A stretch of DNA of 39,409 bases from Myxococcales bacterium. GTDB taxonomy: Bacteria > Myxococcota > UBA796 > SXON01. Below, piece by piece: positions 23,274 to 30,693 of this stretch. A program made the translations under genes and the position numbers. The notes below the pieces were generated by a model. That model saw only the letters and a list, made by a program, of their open reading frames with translations. It made no database searches and was not told where the DNA came from. Position 1 is the first letter of the stretch. Each line of letters opens with the position of its first letter. The DNA lies in the NCBI GenBank assembly GCA_009692585.1, contig SHYX01000043.1:1-39409 (forward strand). The letters run 5' to 3'.

Positions 23274-25277
23274 CTACTTCACGATCGCCCCGGCCGCGAC
23301 CTCGTGGAGCGGAGTCAGGAGGGATGCGACGTCCGATCCCCCCGCCGCCAAGAGCATTCCCTGCGACTCGATGCCGCGCAGTTTGGCGGGTGCGAGGTTC
23401 ACCACGACGACGATGCGCTTGCCCACCAGGACCTCCGGCTCGTAGACCTTGGCGATACCGGCCACGATCTGGCGCGGCTCCGGCTCGCCCACGTCCACCT
23501 TGAGCACCAGGAGTCGGTCGGCGTTCGGATGTTTCTCCGCCGACAGCACCACCCCGACCCGTAACGCCACCTTGGCGAAGTCTTCGTAGGTGATGGTCGG
23601 CGGGGCCACCGTGGGCTCGGACATGCGGGTCTCCTTCTTTGGGGATGGGGCAGCGGGAGCCACGATCGCGGCGCTCCCGAGGGCGGTCAGGGCGGCCTCG
23701 TGGTCGAGGCGCATGAACAGGGGGTCGCCGGGGCGCGCCGTGGAGCCACCGGGGAGGATGTCGAAGGCGACACGAAGGTCGGGGTGAGCGAGGCCGAGCC
23801 GGGCCAGGACCTCGGCGCACGCGCGGGGACAGACACACGCAAGGTGCGACACCACGATCCGCTGGGTCTCGCGGAGCGCGCGCAGCACCTCCGCGAGGCG
23901 GGCGGCGTTCCCAGCCTTGGCCAACGCCCAAGGGGCCTGGGTGTCCACGTACTTGTTCCCAGCGCCCACCAGTATCCACAGCGACTCCAGGGCCGCCCGA
24001 AACTGGTACCGTTCGATCTGCTCTCGGAAGCCCTCCGTGGCGCGTCGCGCGACGGCAAGCAGCTCCGCCTCCGGAGCCGCCAGCACACCCGAGGCTGCGA
24101 GCGGGGTGTCCGACCACTTCACGATCCGGTGCACGAGGTTTGAAAAATCGTTGACCAGGTCGCTGTTGAAGCGCAACAGGGCTGCTTCCGGAGAGTAGTC
24201 GCCGTCGTAGCCGAAGGGGATCTCGCGGAGGAGGAAATAGCGGACTGCATCCACCCCGAAGACGCTCACCAGGAGTTCGGGATCGATGACGTTGCCCACC
24301 GATTTCGACATCTTCTCCTTCTTGATCGTCCACCAGCCGTGAGCGTAGACCTGGCGTGGCGGCTCCAGACCGAGGGCGAAGAGCATCGAGAACCAGTAGA
24401 CGGTGTGAAAGGTGAGGATGTCCTTGCCGACCAGGTGGAGGTCGGCGGGCCAGTAGCGTTGGTGAAGCGGGCTGCCGACCGGACCGAGGGCGCTGACGTA
24501 GTTGCTCAGCGCGTCGAACCAGACGTAGGTGACGTACTCCTCGTCGAAGGGCAGCGGGATGCCCCAGGACAGCCGCGCGCGCGGACGGCTGATGCAAAGG
24601 TCCTCCAGAGGCTTCCGGAGGAAGCCGAGCACCTCGTTCTTCCGACTTTCGGGCTGAATCGACTGGGGGTGCGCGGCGATCCAGGCGAGGAGCCGCTCCT
24701 GGTAGCGGCTCATGCGAAAAAAGTAGTTGCGCTCGGTGATCCACTCCACCGCTTGCCCAGAGTCGGGGCAGCGGCCGGCCAGCTCGCCGGTCTGCAGACG
24801 GCCGACCGCCTCCTCCGCGGGGTAGCCGGGGTTGTGGAGCGCGAGCCACGCGGCGCCTGCCACTTCTTCGCTGGACCAGAAACGTTCGGCGCTGGTCGAG
24901 TACCAGCCGGAGTAGTCCTTCGGGTACAACTCGCCCTTGTCGTGAAGCTCCTGTAAAAAGCCGCGGACGACCTCCTGATGGCGCGGTTCGGTGGTGCGGA
25001 TGAAGTCGTCGTGCTGGATGTCGAGCCGCTCCCACAGCCGCTCGAAGCGCTGCACCGTGATGTCGCAGTGCTCCCGGGGCGTCCGGCCCAGCTTCTCCGC
25101 GGCGCGCATCACCTTCTGACCGTGTTCGTCCGTGCCGGTGAGGAATCGTGTGTCGCGACCGCAGAGGCGATGCCACCGGGCGATGGTGTCGGCCGCGATG
25201 GTGGTGTACGCGTGGCCGATGTGGGGAACGTCGTTGACGTAGTAGATCGGGGTGGTGACATAGAATCGCGCGGCCAC
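23274..25277 (-). CDS. metG: methionine-tRNA ligase
   Basis: 667 residues from GTG 25275-25277, which has GGAG six bases upstream; the longer open frame upstream is not coding. Class I marks: HIGH at about 20-23 (PHIGHAYTT), FLTGTDEHGQKV, WFDALSNYVSALG and KMSKS near 325 (KKEKMSKSVGN). The anticodon-binding helices are followed by a C-terminal EMAP/Trbp111-type tRNA-binding domain (about 555-667: LRVGVVLSAEKHPNADRLLV...GMLLAA), giving a homodimerising form. Oddity: in the connective peptide the zinc-knuckle Cys pair is replaced (GWYSTSAERFW), and the second knuckle reads RCPDSGQ, so three of four usual ligands seem lost. Essential charging of tRNA-Met and initiator tRNA. Confidence 0.96.
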   Translation of the reverse strand: MAARFYVTTPIYYVNDVPHIGHAYTTIAADTIARWHRLCGRDTRFLTGTDEHGQKVMRAAEKLGRTPREHCDITVQRFERLWERLDIQHDDFIRTTEPRHQEVVRGFLQELHDKGELYPKDYSGWYSTSAERFWSSEEVAGAAWLALHNPGYPAEEAVGRLQTGELAGRCPDSGQAVEWITERNYFFRMSRYQERLLAWIAAHPQSIQPESRKNEVLGFLRKPLEDLCISRPRARLSWGIPLPFDEEYVTYVWFDALSNYVSALGPVGSPLHQRYWPADLHLVGKDILTFHTVYWFSMLFALGLEPPRQVYAHGWWTIKKEKMSKSVGNVIDPELLVSVFGVDAVRYFLLREIPFGYDGDYSPEAALLRFNSDLVNDFSNLVHRIVKWSDTPLAASGVLAAPEAELLAVARRATEGFREQIERYQFRAALESLWILVGAGNKYVDTQAPWALAKAGNAARLAEVLRALRETQRIVVSHLACVCPRACAEVLARLGLAHPDLRVAFDILPGGSTARPGDPLFMRLDHEAALTALGSAAIVAPAAPSPKKETRMSEPTVAPPTITYEDFAKVALRVGVVLSAEKHPNADRLLVLKVDVGEPEPRQIVAGIAKVYEPEVLVGKRIVVVVNLAPAKLRGIESQGMLLAAGGSDVASLLTPLHEVAAGAIVK

Positions 25278-25337
25278 GGGGGCTCCGGCAGGGCTGCCGC
25301 AGCTATCACGCAGCGTGGAATGGGTTAGCCGCGCGCC

Positions 25338-26240
25338 ATGGTCCGCGCCTTCGGCTACTGCAATGACACGGTAGACACCGCCCACCCCAGCCGCCTTTGC
25401 CGGGGCCGCGAACGCTGGTTGGATGGAGTTCCGGAAACGCCCACCACCACTGTGTTTCGGACGGTTTTTTCGGGTGCGCAGTTTAGCGACGACAGCGCGC
25501 GGGACGCGCTCCGGGGCTTTCGATTCTCGGGGGTGGCCGCGGGTGCGCTCCTCGCGCAGCTCTTTCCCGGCGCCACGGTCTCCGGCTTCGCCCACTCGGG
25601 CGATCCGCGCCACCTGCCGCCGCACCTCGTGCTTGAGGAGGACTGGACCGAAGCCCTCCAGGGTGGGGCCCGGAAGCGAGCGGCGGTGCGCTGGATCGCC
25701 CCGGCCACCGGCGTCGAAGTGGACAGCATGCTCAACGGTGGGGCCGAGGGCTTCGTGGTCACGGAGGGTTCGCCCACGCCGGCGGTGGCGGACGCGCTCT
25801 ACCTCCTTTCCGGGTTCGCCGACGCCGGCCAGATTCCCGCCGAGCTCTATGCGGTCAGCGCGATCCCGTCGGTCCTGGAGCACGCCCGCGCGCTCATCCT
25901 GCTGCACCTCGACAAACACGGCCCGGCGGTGGCGATCTACACGACCGAGCCGCTCGTTGCCGACGAAACCGTCTGCCGGGTGGCGACCGAGGCCGGCAGC
26001 TTCCCGGTGCCATTCGCCATCCCGCCGATGCTCGCCCGCTGGGACCGCGCCCTCTACGAGCTGCGGTTGGACTGGGACGCCGAGCGGCTGGGCGAATTTC
26101 CGGTGCCGCCCGCCGACGATGCAGGCGGACGCTGGTCGGCCCGATCGCGCCGGATCGGCAACATGCACGAGGAATCCGAGGAGGGCGGGGACTCCCCTGA
26201 GGTGGAAGCCGAGGCGTCGTCCGGCAGCGACGAGGAGTAG
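25338..26240 (+). CDS. hypothetical protein
   Basis: A 300-residue soluble protein, ATG 25338, 60 bases from the divergent metG start. The first 38 residues look less natural than the rest and lack a ribosome site; GTG at 25452 is a plausible later start. The core is mixed alpha/beta (FRFSGVAAGALLAQLFPGATVSGFAHSG, VVTEGSPTPAVADALYLLSGFADAG, EHARALILLHLDKHGPAVAIYTTEPL), the tail is very acidic (EESEEGGDSPEVEAEASSGSDEE). No family recognised, no membrane part. It converges with the Ubl/zinc-finger membrane gene, six bases between stops. It could be linked in function to that operon but nothing in the sequence shows this. Confidence 0.6.
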   Translation: MVRAFGYCNDTVDTAHPSRLCRGRERWLDGVPETPTTTVFRTVFSGAQFSDDSARDALRGFRFSGVAAGALLAQLFPGATVSGFAHSGDPRHLPPHLVLEEDWTEALQGGARKRAAVRWIAPATGVEVDSMLNGGAEGFVVTEGSPTPAVADALYLLSGFADAGQIPAELYAVSAIPSVLEHARALILLHLDKHGPAVAIYTTEPLVADETVCRVATEAGSFPVPFAIPPMLARWDRALYELRLDWDAERLGEFPVPPADDAGGRWSARSRRIGNMHEESEEGGDSPEVEAEASSGSDEE

Positions 26241-26246
26241 GCCGCC

Positions 26247-27146
26247 TCACCCCACCCGGACGTTGCAGACCGCGCAGCGCCCCTGGTCGCCTCGGTAGGT
26301 CACCGCCTTCGCCCGGTGACAGCCAGCGTGGAAGACCTTCCCGCACCCGTGGTGGCAGGCGTGCCGCACGTCGACGGCCACGGGCTGCTCGCAGATCGCG
26401 CAGTCGGCCATCGTCGCCATGACCATCTGCTTCTCTTCTTGCTGAACGACCCGCGGCGGCAGGGCTTCGACGGCGCCCCACCAGGCCAGCCAGCCCATGA
26501 AGACGCCGCCCACCCCCAGCACGAAGCCCGGCACGGCCCGTGCGTACACCTCGAGGAACTCAGCGTCGTTCACGATGACCGGGGTCAGAAACGCGATCGA
26601 GGTGATCATCACCACCAGGAACAACCCCGTGGCCGCGATGCGAACCCGGTTCGCCCGCCCACCCCATGCATGTCGCGACAGCGAAGCACACAAGAACCCC
26701 AATGCGAGCCCCGGCGCCGTGGTGATGAGCCAATCCAGGCTCACGGTCAGCGCCACCCCCCAGAGGATGGCCCAGCCCATGACGCCTGCGAAGGCCCCGC
26801 CAAGCGAGAGCCAGCCCGCACCCGCGTAGTCGTGGGTCTCCGGGTAGTCAGGCGGCTGCTCCACCACGCCGCTCCCCGGGGGGGGCTCCGGGAGCAGGTA
26901 GACCAGCTCACCGTTGACCACGCCGAACTCGTCCAGGCGCTCACCGTCCAGCAACAGGCGGCCCCGCGCGCGCAGGTAGTAATGGCGCCGCTTCCCGTCC
27001 GGCCAGTGGGCTTCCAGGCCGGCGTCGCGCGCGATTCTCTGCGTGAGGTCACGCGCCGGAAGGTAGGTGGGGACCTGTAGATCGAGGGTGAAGCTCTTCA
27101 GATCGATGACCTGCACGCGGACGGCGACGACGGTGCCGGACTCCAC
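26247..27146 (-). CDS. membrane protein with N-terminal ubiquitin-like domain and C-terminal C4HC3 zinc finger
   Basis: 299 residues from GTG 27144-27146, four bases after the stop of the gp25-like gene. Residues 9-86 form a ubiquitin-like (EsaB/YukD-type) fold: a beta hairpin (VQVIDLKSFTLDLQVPTYLP), helix, then YYLRARGRLLLDGERLDEFG and VNGELVYLLPEP. A Pro-rich linker leads to about four membrane helices (112-132, 137-155, 168-190, 203-225). The cytosolic end carries Cys249, 252, 264, 268, His273 and Cys276, 291, 294, spaced C-X2-C-X11-C-X3-C-X4-H-X2-C-X14-C-X2-C, a PHD/RING-variant pattern. Function unknown; the combination suggests a Ubl-linked membrane assembly or ligase-like factor. Context with a contractile-tail baseplate gene is the only clue. 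Confidence 0.8.
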   Translation of the reverse strand: MESGTVVAVRVQVIDLKSFTLDLQVPTYLPARDLTQRIARDAGLEAHWPDGKRRHYYLRARGRLLLDGERLDEFGVVNGELVYLLPEPPPGSGVVEQPPDYPETHDYAGAGWLSLGGAFAGVMGWAILWGVALTVSLDWLITTAPGLALGFLCASLSRHAWGGRANRVRIAATGLFLVVMITSIAFLTPVIVNDAEFLEVYARAVPGFVLGVGGVFMGWLAWWGAVEALPPRVVQQEEKQMVMATMADCAICEQPVAVDVRHACHHGCGKVFHAGCHRAKAVTYRGDQGRCAVCNVRVG

Positions 27147-27150
27147 GGGC

Positions 27151-27540
27151 CTATCCGCCGAACGCGAGCGCCAGGCTCTGGACCGCGTCGGTGGCCCGGA
27201 CCTTGTACTCGACCTCGACCCGGATGCTCCCGGCCTGGTCGGGCTCGGCTTCAACGCGTATAACCTCGATTCGCGACTCCCAGCGGGTCAGGGCCTCGCG
27301 CACGTGATGGGCGACGACGGCGCTGGTGTTCCGGGTGTTCGGGGCGAACATCAGATCGTGGATCCGACACCCGAAGGCCGGCGACATCTGCCGCTCGCCC
27401 GGGCGCGTGCCCAGGATGATCGTAATGTTCTGCCGGATGTTCTCTTCAAACTCCGACCAGGCCACGCCGCCGGTGGCGGAGTCGAATCCAAAGGGAAAGG
27501 CCCAACCGCGGCCCAGGACCTCTCGCGGATCGTCGCGCAT
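27151..27540 (-). CDS. gp25-like baseplate protein (GPW/gp25 family)
   Basis: 129 residues from ATG 27538-27540 (ATG 27552 possible; the longer frame is Arg/Pro-rich and antisense to the dctP start). It shows the GPW/gp25 pattern: GRGWAFPFGFDSATGGVAW, IRQNITIILGTRPGERQM, PAFGCRIHDLMFAPN and AHHVREALTRWESRIEVIRV. T4 gp25, TssE of type VI secretion and the homologues in extracellular contractile injection systems build the inner baseplate wedge. No sheath, tube, spike or ATPase gene is present in the window, so this is an orphan copy co-transcribed with the Ubl/zinc-finger membrane gene. The promoter should lie in the roughly 97 bases shared with divergent dctP. Confidence 0.88.
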   Translation of the reverse strand: MRDDPREVLGRGWAFPFGFDSATGGVAWSEFEENIRQNITIILGTRPGERQMSPAFGCRIHDLMFAPNTRNTSAVVAHHVREALTRWESRIEVIRVEAEPDQAGSIRVEVEYKVRATDAVQSLALAFGG

Positions 27541-27637
27541 GGAACGCAGCATAGCGCGACGAGGATGTCGGCGCGGCCGTCGCGGGTTGTCTGCGGGCGG
27601 ACTCGTGGTAGAACGCGCGTCAATCCCTGGGAGAACC

Positions 27638-28654
27638 ATGCGTCGTTTCCTGATGACCCTCGTTTCGCTCTGCGCGCTCCTGCTGGTGCTGCCCCGCGCG
27701 CAAGCCGAGCCGGCCTACACCCTGAAGATCGCCACCGTCGCGCCCGATGGCACGCCCTGGAGCGATGGCCTCGCGCAGTTCAAGGCGATGGTCGAGAAGA
27801 AGTCGGGTGGAAAGGTTGTGGTCAAGGTCTTCCTCGGCGGGATGCTCGGCGACGAGAACGAGACCGTGCAGCAGGCCCAGCGCGGGCAGATCCAGGGCGT
27901 CGCCGCCTCCACGGGCGCCATCGCGAGCCTGGTGCCCGACCTCAACGTCCTGGAGCTCCCCTTCCTGTTCCGCACCGCGGCGGAGGCCGACCACGTGCTC
28001 GACGGCGTCACCAGCGCACCGCTCGAGAAGGCGTTCCGCAGCAAGGGGTTGGTGCTCGGCTTCTGGTCGGAAAACGGGTACCGCAGCTTCGGCACCAGCT
28101 ACGGCTTCATCAAGAGCCCGGCCGACCTCAAGGGGCGCAAAATGCGCTCCCAGGAAAACCCGGTGCATCTGGAGATGTACAAGGCGTTTTCGGCCTCGCC
28201 GGTGCCCATCCCCACCACCGAAGTGCTCACGTCGCTGCAGACCGGGGTCATCCAGGGGTACGACCAGACGCCGCTGTACGCATCGGCGGCGCAGTGGTTG
28301 TCGGCCACGAAATTCTACACCTTGACCGACCACATCTACCAGCCCGCGGCGATCGTGTTCAACAAGACGTGGTTCGACGGGCTGCCGGCCGACTTGCAGG
28401 CGATCCTCCTCAGCGCACGCACCGATCTGGTCCCCCGCATGCGCAAGGAGATCCGCGCCCTCAACCCGATCCTCCTCGAGAATTTCCCGGCGATGAAGGT
28501 GCAGGTCTACCAGCCGACGGCGGCGGAGCGCGCCAGCTTCGAGGGCCCCGCCAAGGCCGCACGCGACAGCTACATGGGCAAGGCGTCCGCCGGTGAGAAA
28601 GAGCTGTACAAGCTCATCACCGGCGAGCTGGCCAAGAAGCGAGGCGGCAAGTAG
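27638..28654 (+). CDS. dctP: TRAP transporter solute-binding protein DctP
   Basis: 338 residues from ATG 27638 with ribosome site GGGAGA five bases before it. Signal peptide to about residue 24 (LPRAQA|EPA). Mature part matches DctP/TAXI-like binding proteins: YTLKIATVAPDGTPWSDGLAQF, GGMLGDENETVQQAQRGQIQGV, LELPFLFRT, and YEQT-like GVIQGYDQTPLYASAAQW. It captures an organic acid in the periplasm and hands it to the DctQM permease. The permease genes are encoded 3.4 kb downstream, with three unrelated genes between. Substrate cannot be named. It is divergent from the gp25-like gene. Confidence 0.92.
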   Translation: MRRFLMTLVSLCALLLVLPRAQAEPAYTLKIATVAPDGTPWSDGLAQFKAMVEKKSGGKVVVKVFLGGMLGDENETVQQAQRGQIQGVAASTGAIASLVPDLNVLELPFLFRTAAEADHVLDGVTSAPLEKAFRSKGLVLGFWSENGYRSFGTSYGFIKSPADLKGRKMRSQENPVHLEMYKAFSASPVPIPTTEVLTSLQTGVIQGYDQTPLYASAAQWLSATKFYTLTDHIYQPAAIVFNKTWFDGLPADLQAILLSARTDLVPRMRKEIRALNPILLENFPAMKVQVYQPTAAERASFEGPAKAARDSYMGKASAGEKELYKLITGELAKKRGGK

Positions 28655-28659
28655 CGCGG

Positions 28660-30282
28660 GTGGGCCAGGACCCTGGGGCGCCGGACGCGCGCGCTCGGTT
28701 CGGCGCGATCGTTGCGCCCGGCCTGATCCTGGCCGCGCCGTTTCTGGCCTTCACCAGTCACAACCAGTATCCGGTGACCAGCCCCGCCCTGTGGTTGGCG
28801 GGTTTGGGAGTGGTGGTCCCCGGCCTTGTCCTCGGGGCCCTCGGCAGCCTGGGCCATCGACGTGGCACGGCGGTGGCAGTCGGCCTGTCGGTAGCCTTGG
28901 CGGCTGATCTTCATCTGCGGCTGTCGACTCCGGGTGAAAAGCTGCAGGTTGCGTTGGTGTGCTTCGGGCTCGTTGTGGCCGCTGCGGCGGTGCTGCGTGA
29001 GCGCTTTGTGCCGATCATCAGTGCATTTTTCGGGCTCCTGGTGCTGACGATCCCGTTGGCGCCCGGTGGTCGGCCGTTGATGCTGGAAAGCGCGGCGGCC
29101 GAGGCGCCGGGCCCCCGCTCCGATCTGCCCCCCGTCGTGCACCTGATCCTGGACGAGCAGGGCGGCGTCGCGGGAATCCCCGCGGAGCTTGGCCAAGCCG
29201 CCCGCCTGCGAACGGCCCTCCGCGAGGACTACGTCGCCGACGACTTCAAGGTCTACACCCACGCGTATTCCCGCTACTACGACAGCTACAACTCCATTCC
29301 CAACGTGCTGAATCTCTCGTCGCCCGCGAGAGAGTTCGCCCACCTCCGCGACACCGGGGACGAGGAGCGGCGCATCCTCGACGACAATGCCTATTTCGAA
29401 GCGATGTTGGCCAAGGGGTACCGGATTCGCGTCTATCAGTCATCCTATATGGACTTCTCGCTCGCCCGCGCGGCCCCGGTTGACTACGCGCTGACCTACG
29501 AAATCCACTCCATCGGCATCCTCGCCGACCTCCCGGCTTCGCCTCTACAGAAAGCCGAGCTGGTCCTGAATAGTTACACCCAGTCCTCCTGGGCCGTTGA
29601 CCGCCTTCGCGATGGATACGCGAAACTCCGGCCAGCGGCGGCGAAGGTCGGCATCGCGCTACCCGCGGTTCCGCGGATTCCCGGCGGCGTCGGCGTACCC
29701 GCGGCGGCCACGCTGAAGCGCCTGACCGCCGACCTGTCGCAGGGCAACCGTCGCGGCACCCTCTACTTCGCCCACATCACGCTCCCCCACTACACCTACC
29801 TGCTCGACGAAAACTGCAAACCCTGGCCCTCCCTCGCCGATTGGATGGACCGACGCGCGCACAAGGGGGCCGTGGAGAACAACACCGCCGAGCGACTGGC
29901 TCGATACGACAAGTACCTGAGCCAGTCCTTGTGCACGCAAGCGCTGGTTGGCGAGCTGGTGGACGTGCTGAAGGCGAGTCCCGACTGGCAGGACGCAGTG
30001 GTGCTCATCCACGGCGACCACGGGTCGCGGGTCACGCGGCACGCGCCCACCGGTCGGAACCTCACCAAGCTCACGCCTCAGGACCACCGCGACAGTTTTT
30101 CCACGTTCTTAGCGATCAAGTCGCCGCTCGTTCCCGCCGGCGTAAGCGAGGTGCCCGTGGCGATCCAGGATGCGCTGTCGTTGGTGCTCGATGGCAAGGA
30201 GCCAGAACCGGCGCAAGCCGAGGTGTACATCCGCATGGGGAAGGGTCGGCTGGATCGGGTGCCGTTTCGCGGCTTTGAGTGA
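28660..30282 (+). CDS. sulfatase-like (alkaline phosphatase superfamily) membrane protein
   Basis: 540 residues, GTG start 28660, only five bases after dctP. Five N-terminal membrane helices (within about 14-136) are followed by a periplasmic domain of the sulfatase/phosphoethanolamine transferase type: VHLILDEQGG (metal Asp near 165), a nucleophile-region SRYYDSYNSIPNVLNLSS, FAHITLPHYTY and VVLIHGDHGSRV (metal Asp-His). Similar proteins modify surface glycans or lipids by moving phospho- or sulfo-groups. Ser/Thr in the YNSIPN segment is a candidate nucleophile; I see no CxPxR sulfatase motif, so a phosphotransferase is as likely. Likely same transcript as dctP; a hairpin follows the stop. 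Confidence 0.75.
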   Translation: MGQDPGAPDARARFGAIVAPGLILAAPFLAFTSHNQYPVTSPALWLAGLGVVVPGLVLGALGSLGHRRGTAVAVGLSVALAADLHLRLSTPGEKLQVALVCFGLVVAAAAVLRERFVPIISAFFGLLVLTIPLAPGGRPLMLESAAAEAPGPRSDLPPVVHLILDEQGGVAGIPAELGQAARLRTALREDYVADDFKVYTHAYSRYYDSYNSIPNVLNLSSPAREFAHLRDTGDEERRILDDNAYFEAMLAKGYRIRVYQSSYMDFSLARAAPVDYALTYEIHSIGILADLPASPLQKAELVLNSYTQSSWAVDRLRDGYAKLRPAAAKVGIALPAVPRIPGGVGVPAAATLKRLTADLSQGNRRGTLYFAHITLPHYTYLLDENCKPWPSLADWMDRRAHKGAVENNTAERLARYDKYLSQSLCTQALVGELVDVLKASPDWQDAVVLIHGDHGSRVTRHAPTGRNLTKLTPQDHRDSFSTFLAIKSPLVPAGVSEVPVAIQDALSLVLDGKEPEPAQAEVYIRMGKGRLDRVPFRGFE

Positions 30283-30283
30283 G

Positions 30284-30301
30284 GGGACGAAACGCCGTCC
30301 C
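30284..30301 (+). terminator. hairpin after sulfatase-like gene
   Basis: GGGACG (30284-30289) and CGTCCC (30296-30301) form a 6-bp stem starting two bases after the stop, without a strong T run. A weak or attenuating terminator is possible. Confidence 0.35.
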
Positions 30302-30408
30302 GTTCTGCGGCTGCGGGGATGGGGAGAGCGCCACGTCCCGCCGGGTTATTTACCCGCCGGGCGCAGCAGGCCGATGGCTTGCCGGCGGCCGGAGGGAATG
30401 GCGCGGTA

Positions 30409-30434
30409 GGGGAAGGGGCGAGTGCCCCTTCCCC
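30409..30434 (+). terminator. strong hairpin between sulfatase-like and YLDPGTGSY genes
   Basis: GGGGAAGGGGC (30409-30419), loop GAGT, GCCCCTTCCCC (30424-30434): a perfect 11-bp stem. No long T run follows (CGTTGTGTG), so it may be a terminator with weak tail, an attenuator, or an RNA processing site in a continuous transcript. The rest of 30302-30408 contains a repeated CCCGCCGGG on both sides of TTATTTA (near 30339-30363) and GC-rich inverted words, but no gene. Confidence 0.5.
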
Positions 30435-30471
30435 CGTTGTGTGATAGCACGCAGGCCGTCATCGGAAAGCC

Positions 30472-30693
30472 ATGCGGTCCCCTGAACTATTGCCCGTCCT
30501 CGGCGCCCTGATCGTCCTCGTCACTCCGCGGTACGCCTTTGCGTACCTGGATCCAGGCACGGGGAGCTACCTACTTCAAATGGCGGCGGCCGGGTTGTTC
30601 GCCGGCATGTTCACGCTGAAGATGTACTGGACCAACCTGAAGATGTGGATCCAGGGCAAGCGGGCCGCGGCGAAGACCGATGAGCCAAAGTAA
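30472..30693 (+). CDS. small membrane protein with YLDPGTGSY motif
   Basis: 73 residues, ATG 30472 preceded by GGAAAG. Signal-like hydrophobic start (VLGALIVLVTPRYAFA), then AYLDPGTGSYLLQMAAAG, a second hydrophobic helix and a basic end (WIQGKRAAAKTDEPK). The YLDPGTGSY segment is strongly conserved in small proteins of many bacteria that I recall sitting beside glycan-modifying and sulfatase genes; no function is established to my knowledge. It overlaps the methyltransferase start by 14 bases, so the two are translationally coupled, and the sulfatase-like gene lies just upstream. Confidence 0.8.
   Translation: MRSPELLPVLGALIVLVTPRYAFAYLDPGTGSYLLQMAAAGLFAGMFTLKMYWTNLKMWIQGKRAAAKTDEPK

Noticed and set aside
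25278..26168. Upstream extension of metG
   Set aside because: It would overlap the divergent gene and lacks MetRS similarity; GTG 25277 with GGAG fits the family start.
27326..27637. Upstream extension of dctP
   Set aside because: Antisense to the gp25 gene; ATG 27638 has a good ribosome site and begins a proper signal peptide.
30302..30408. CCCGCCGGG repeats as a CRISPR-like or IS end
   Set aside because: Only two copies seven bases apart, no spacers and no flanking transposase.
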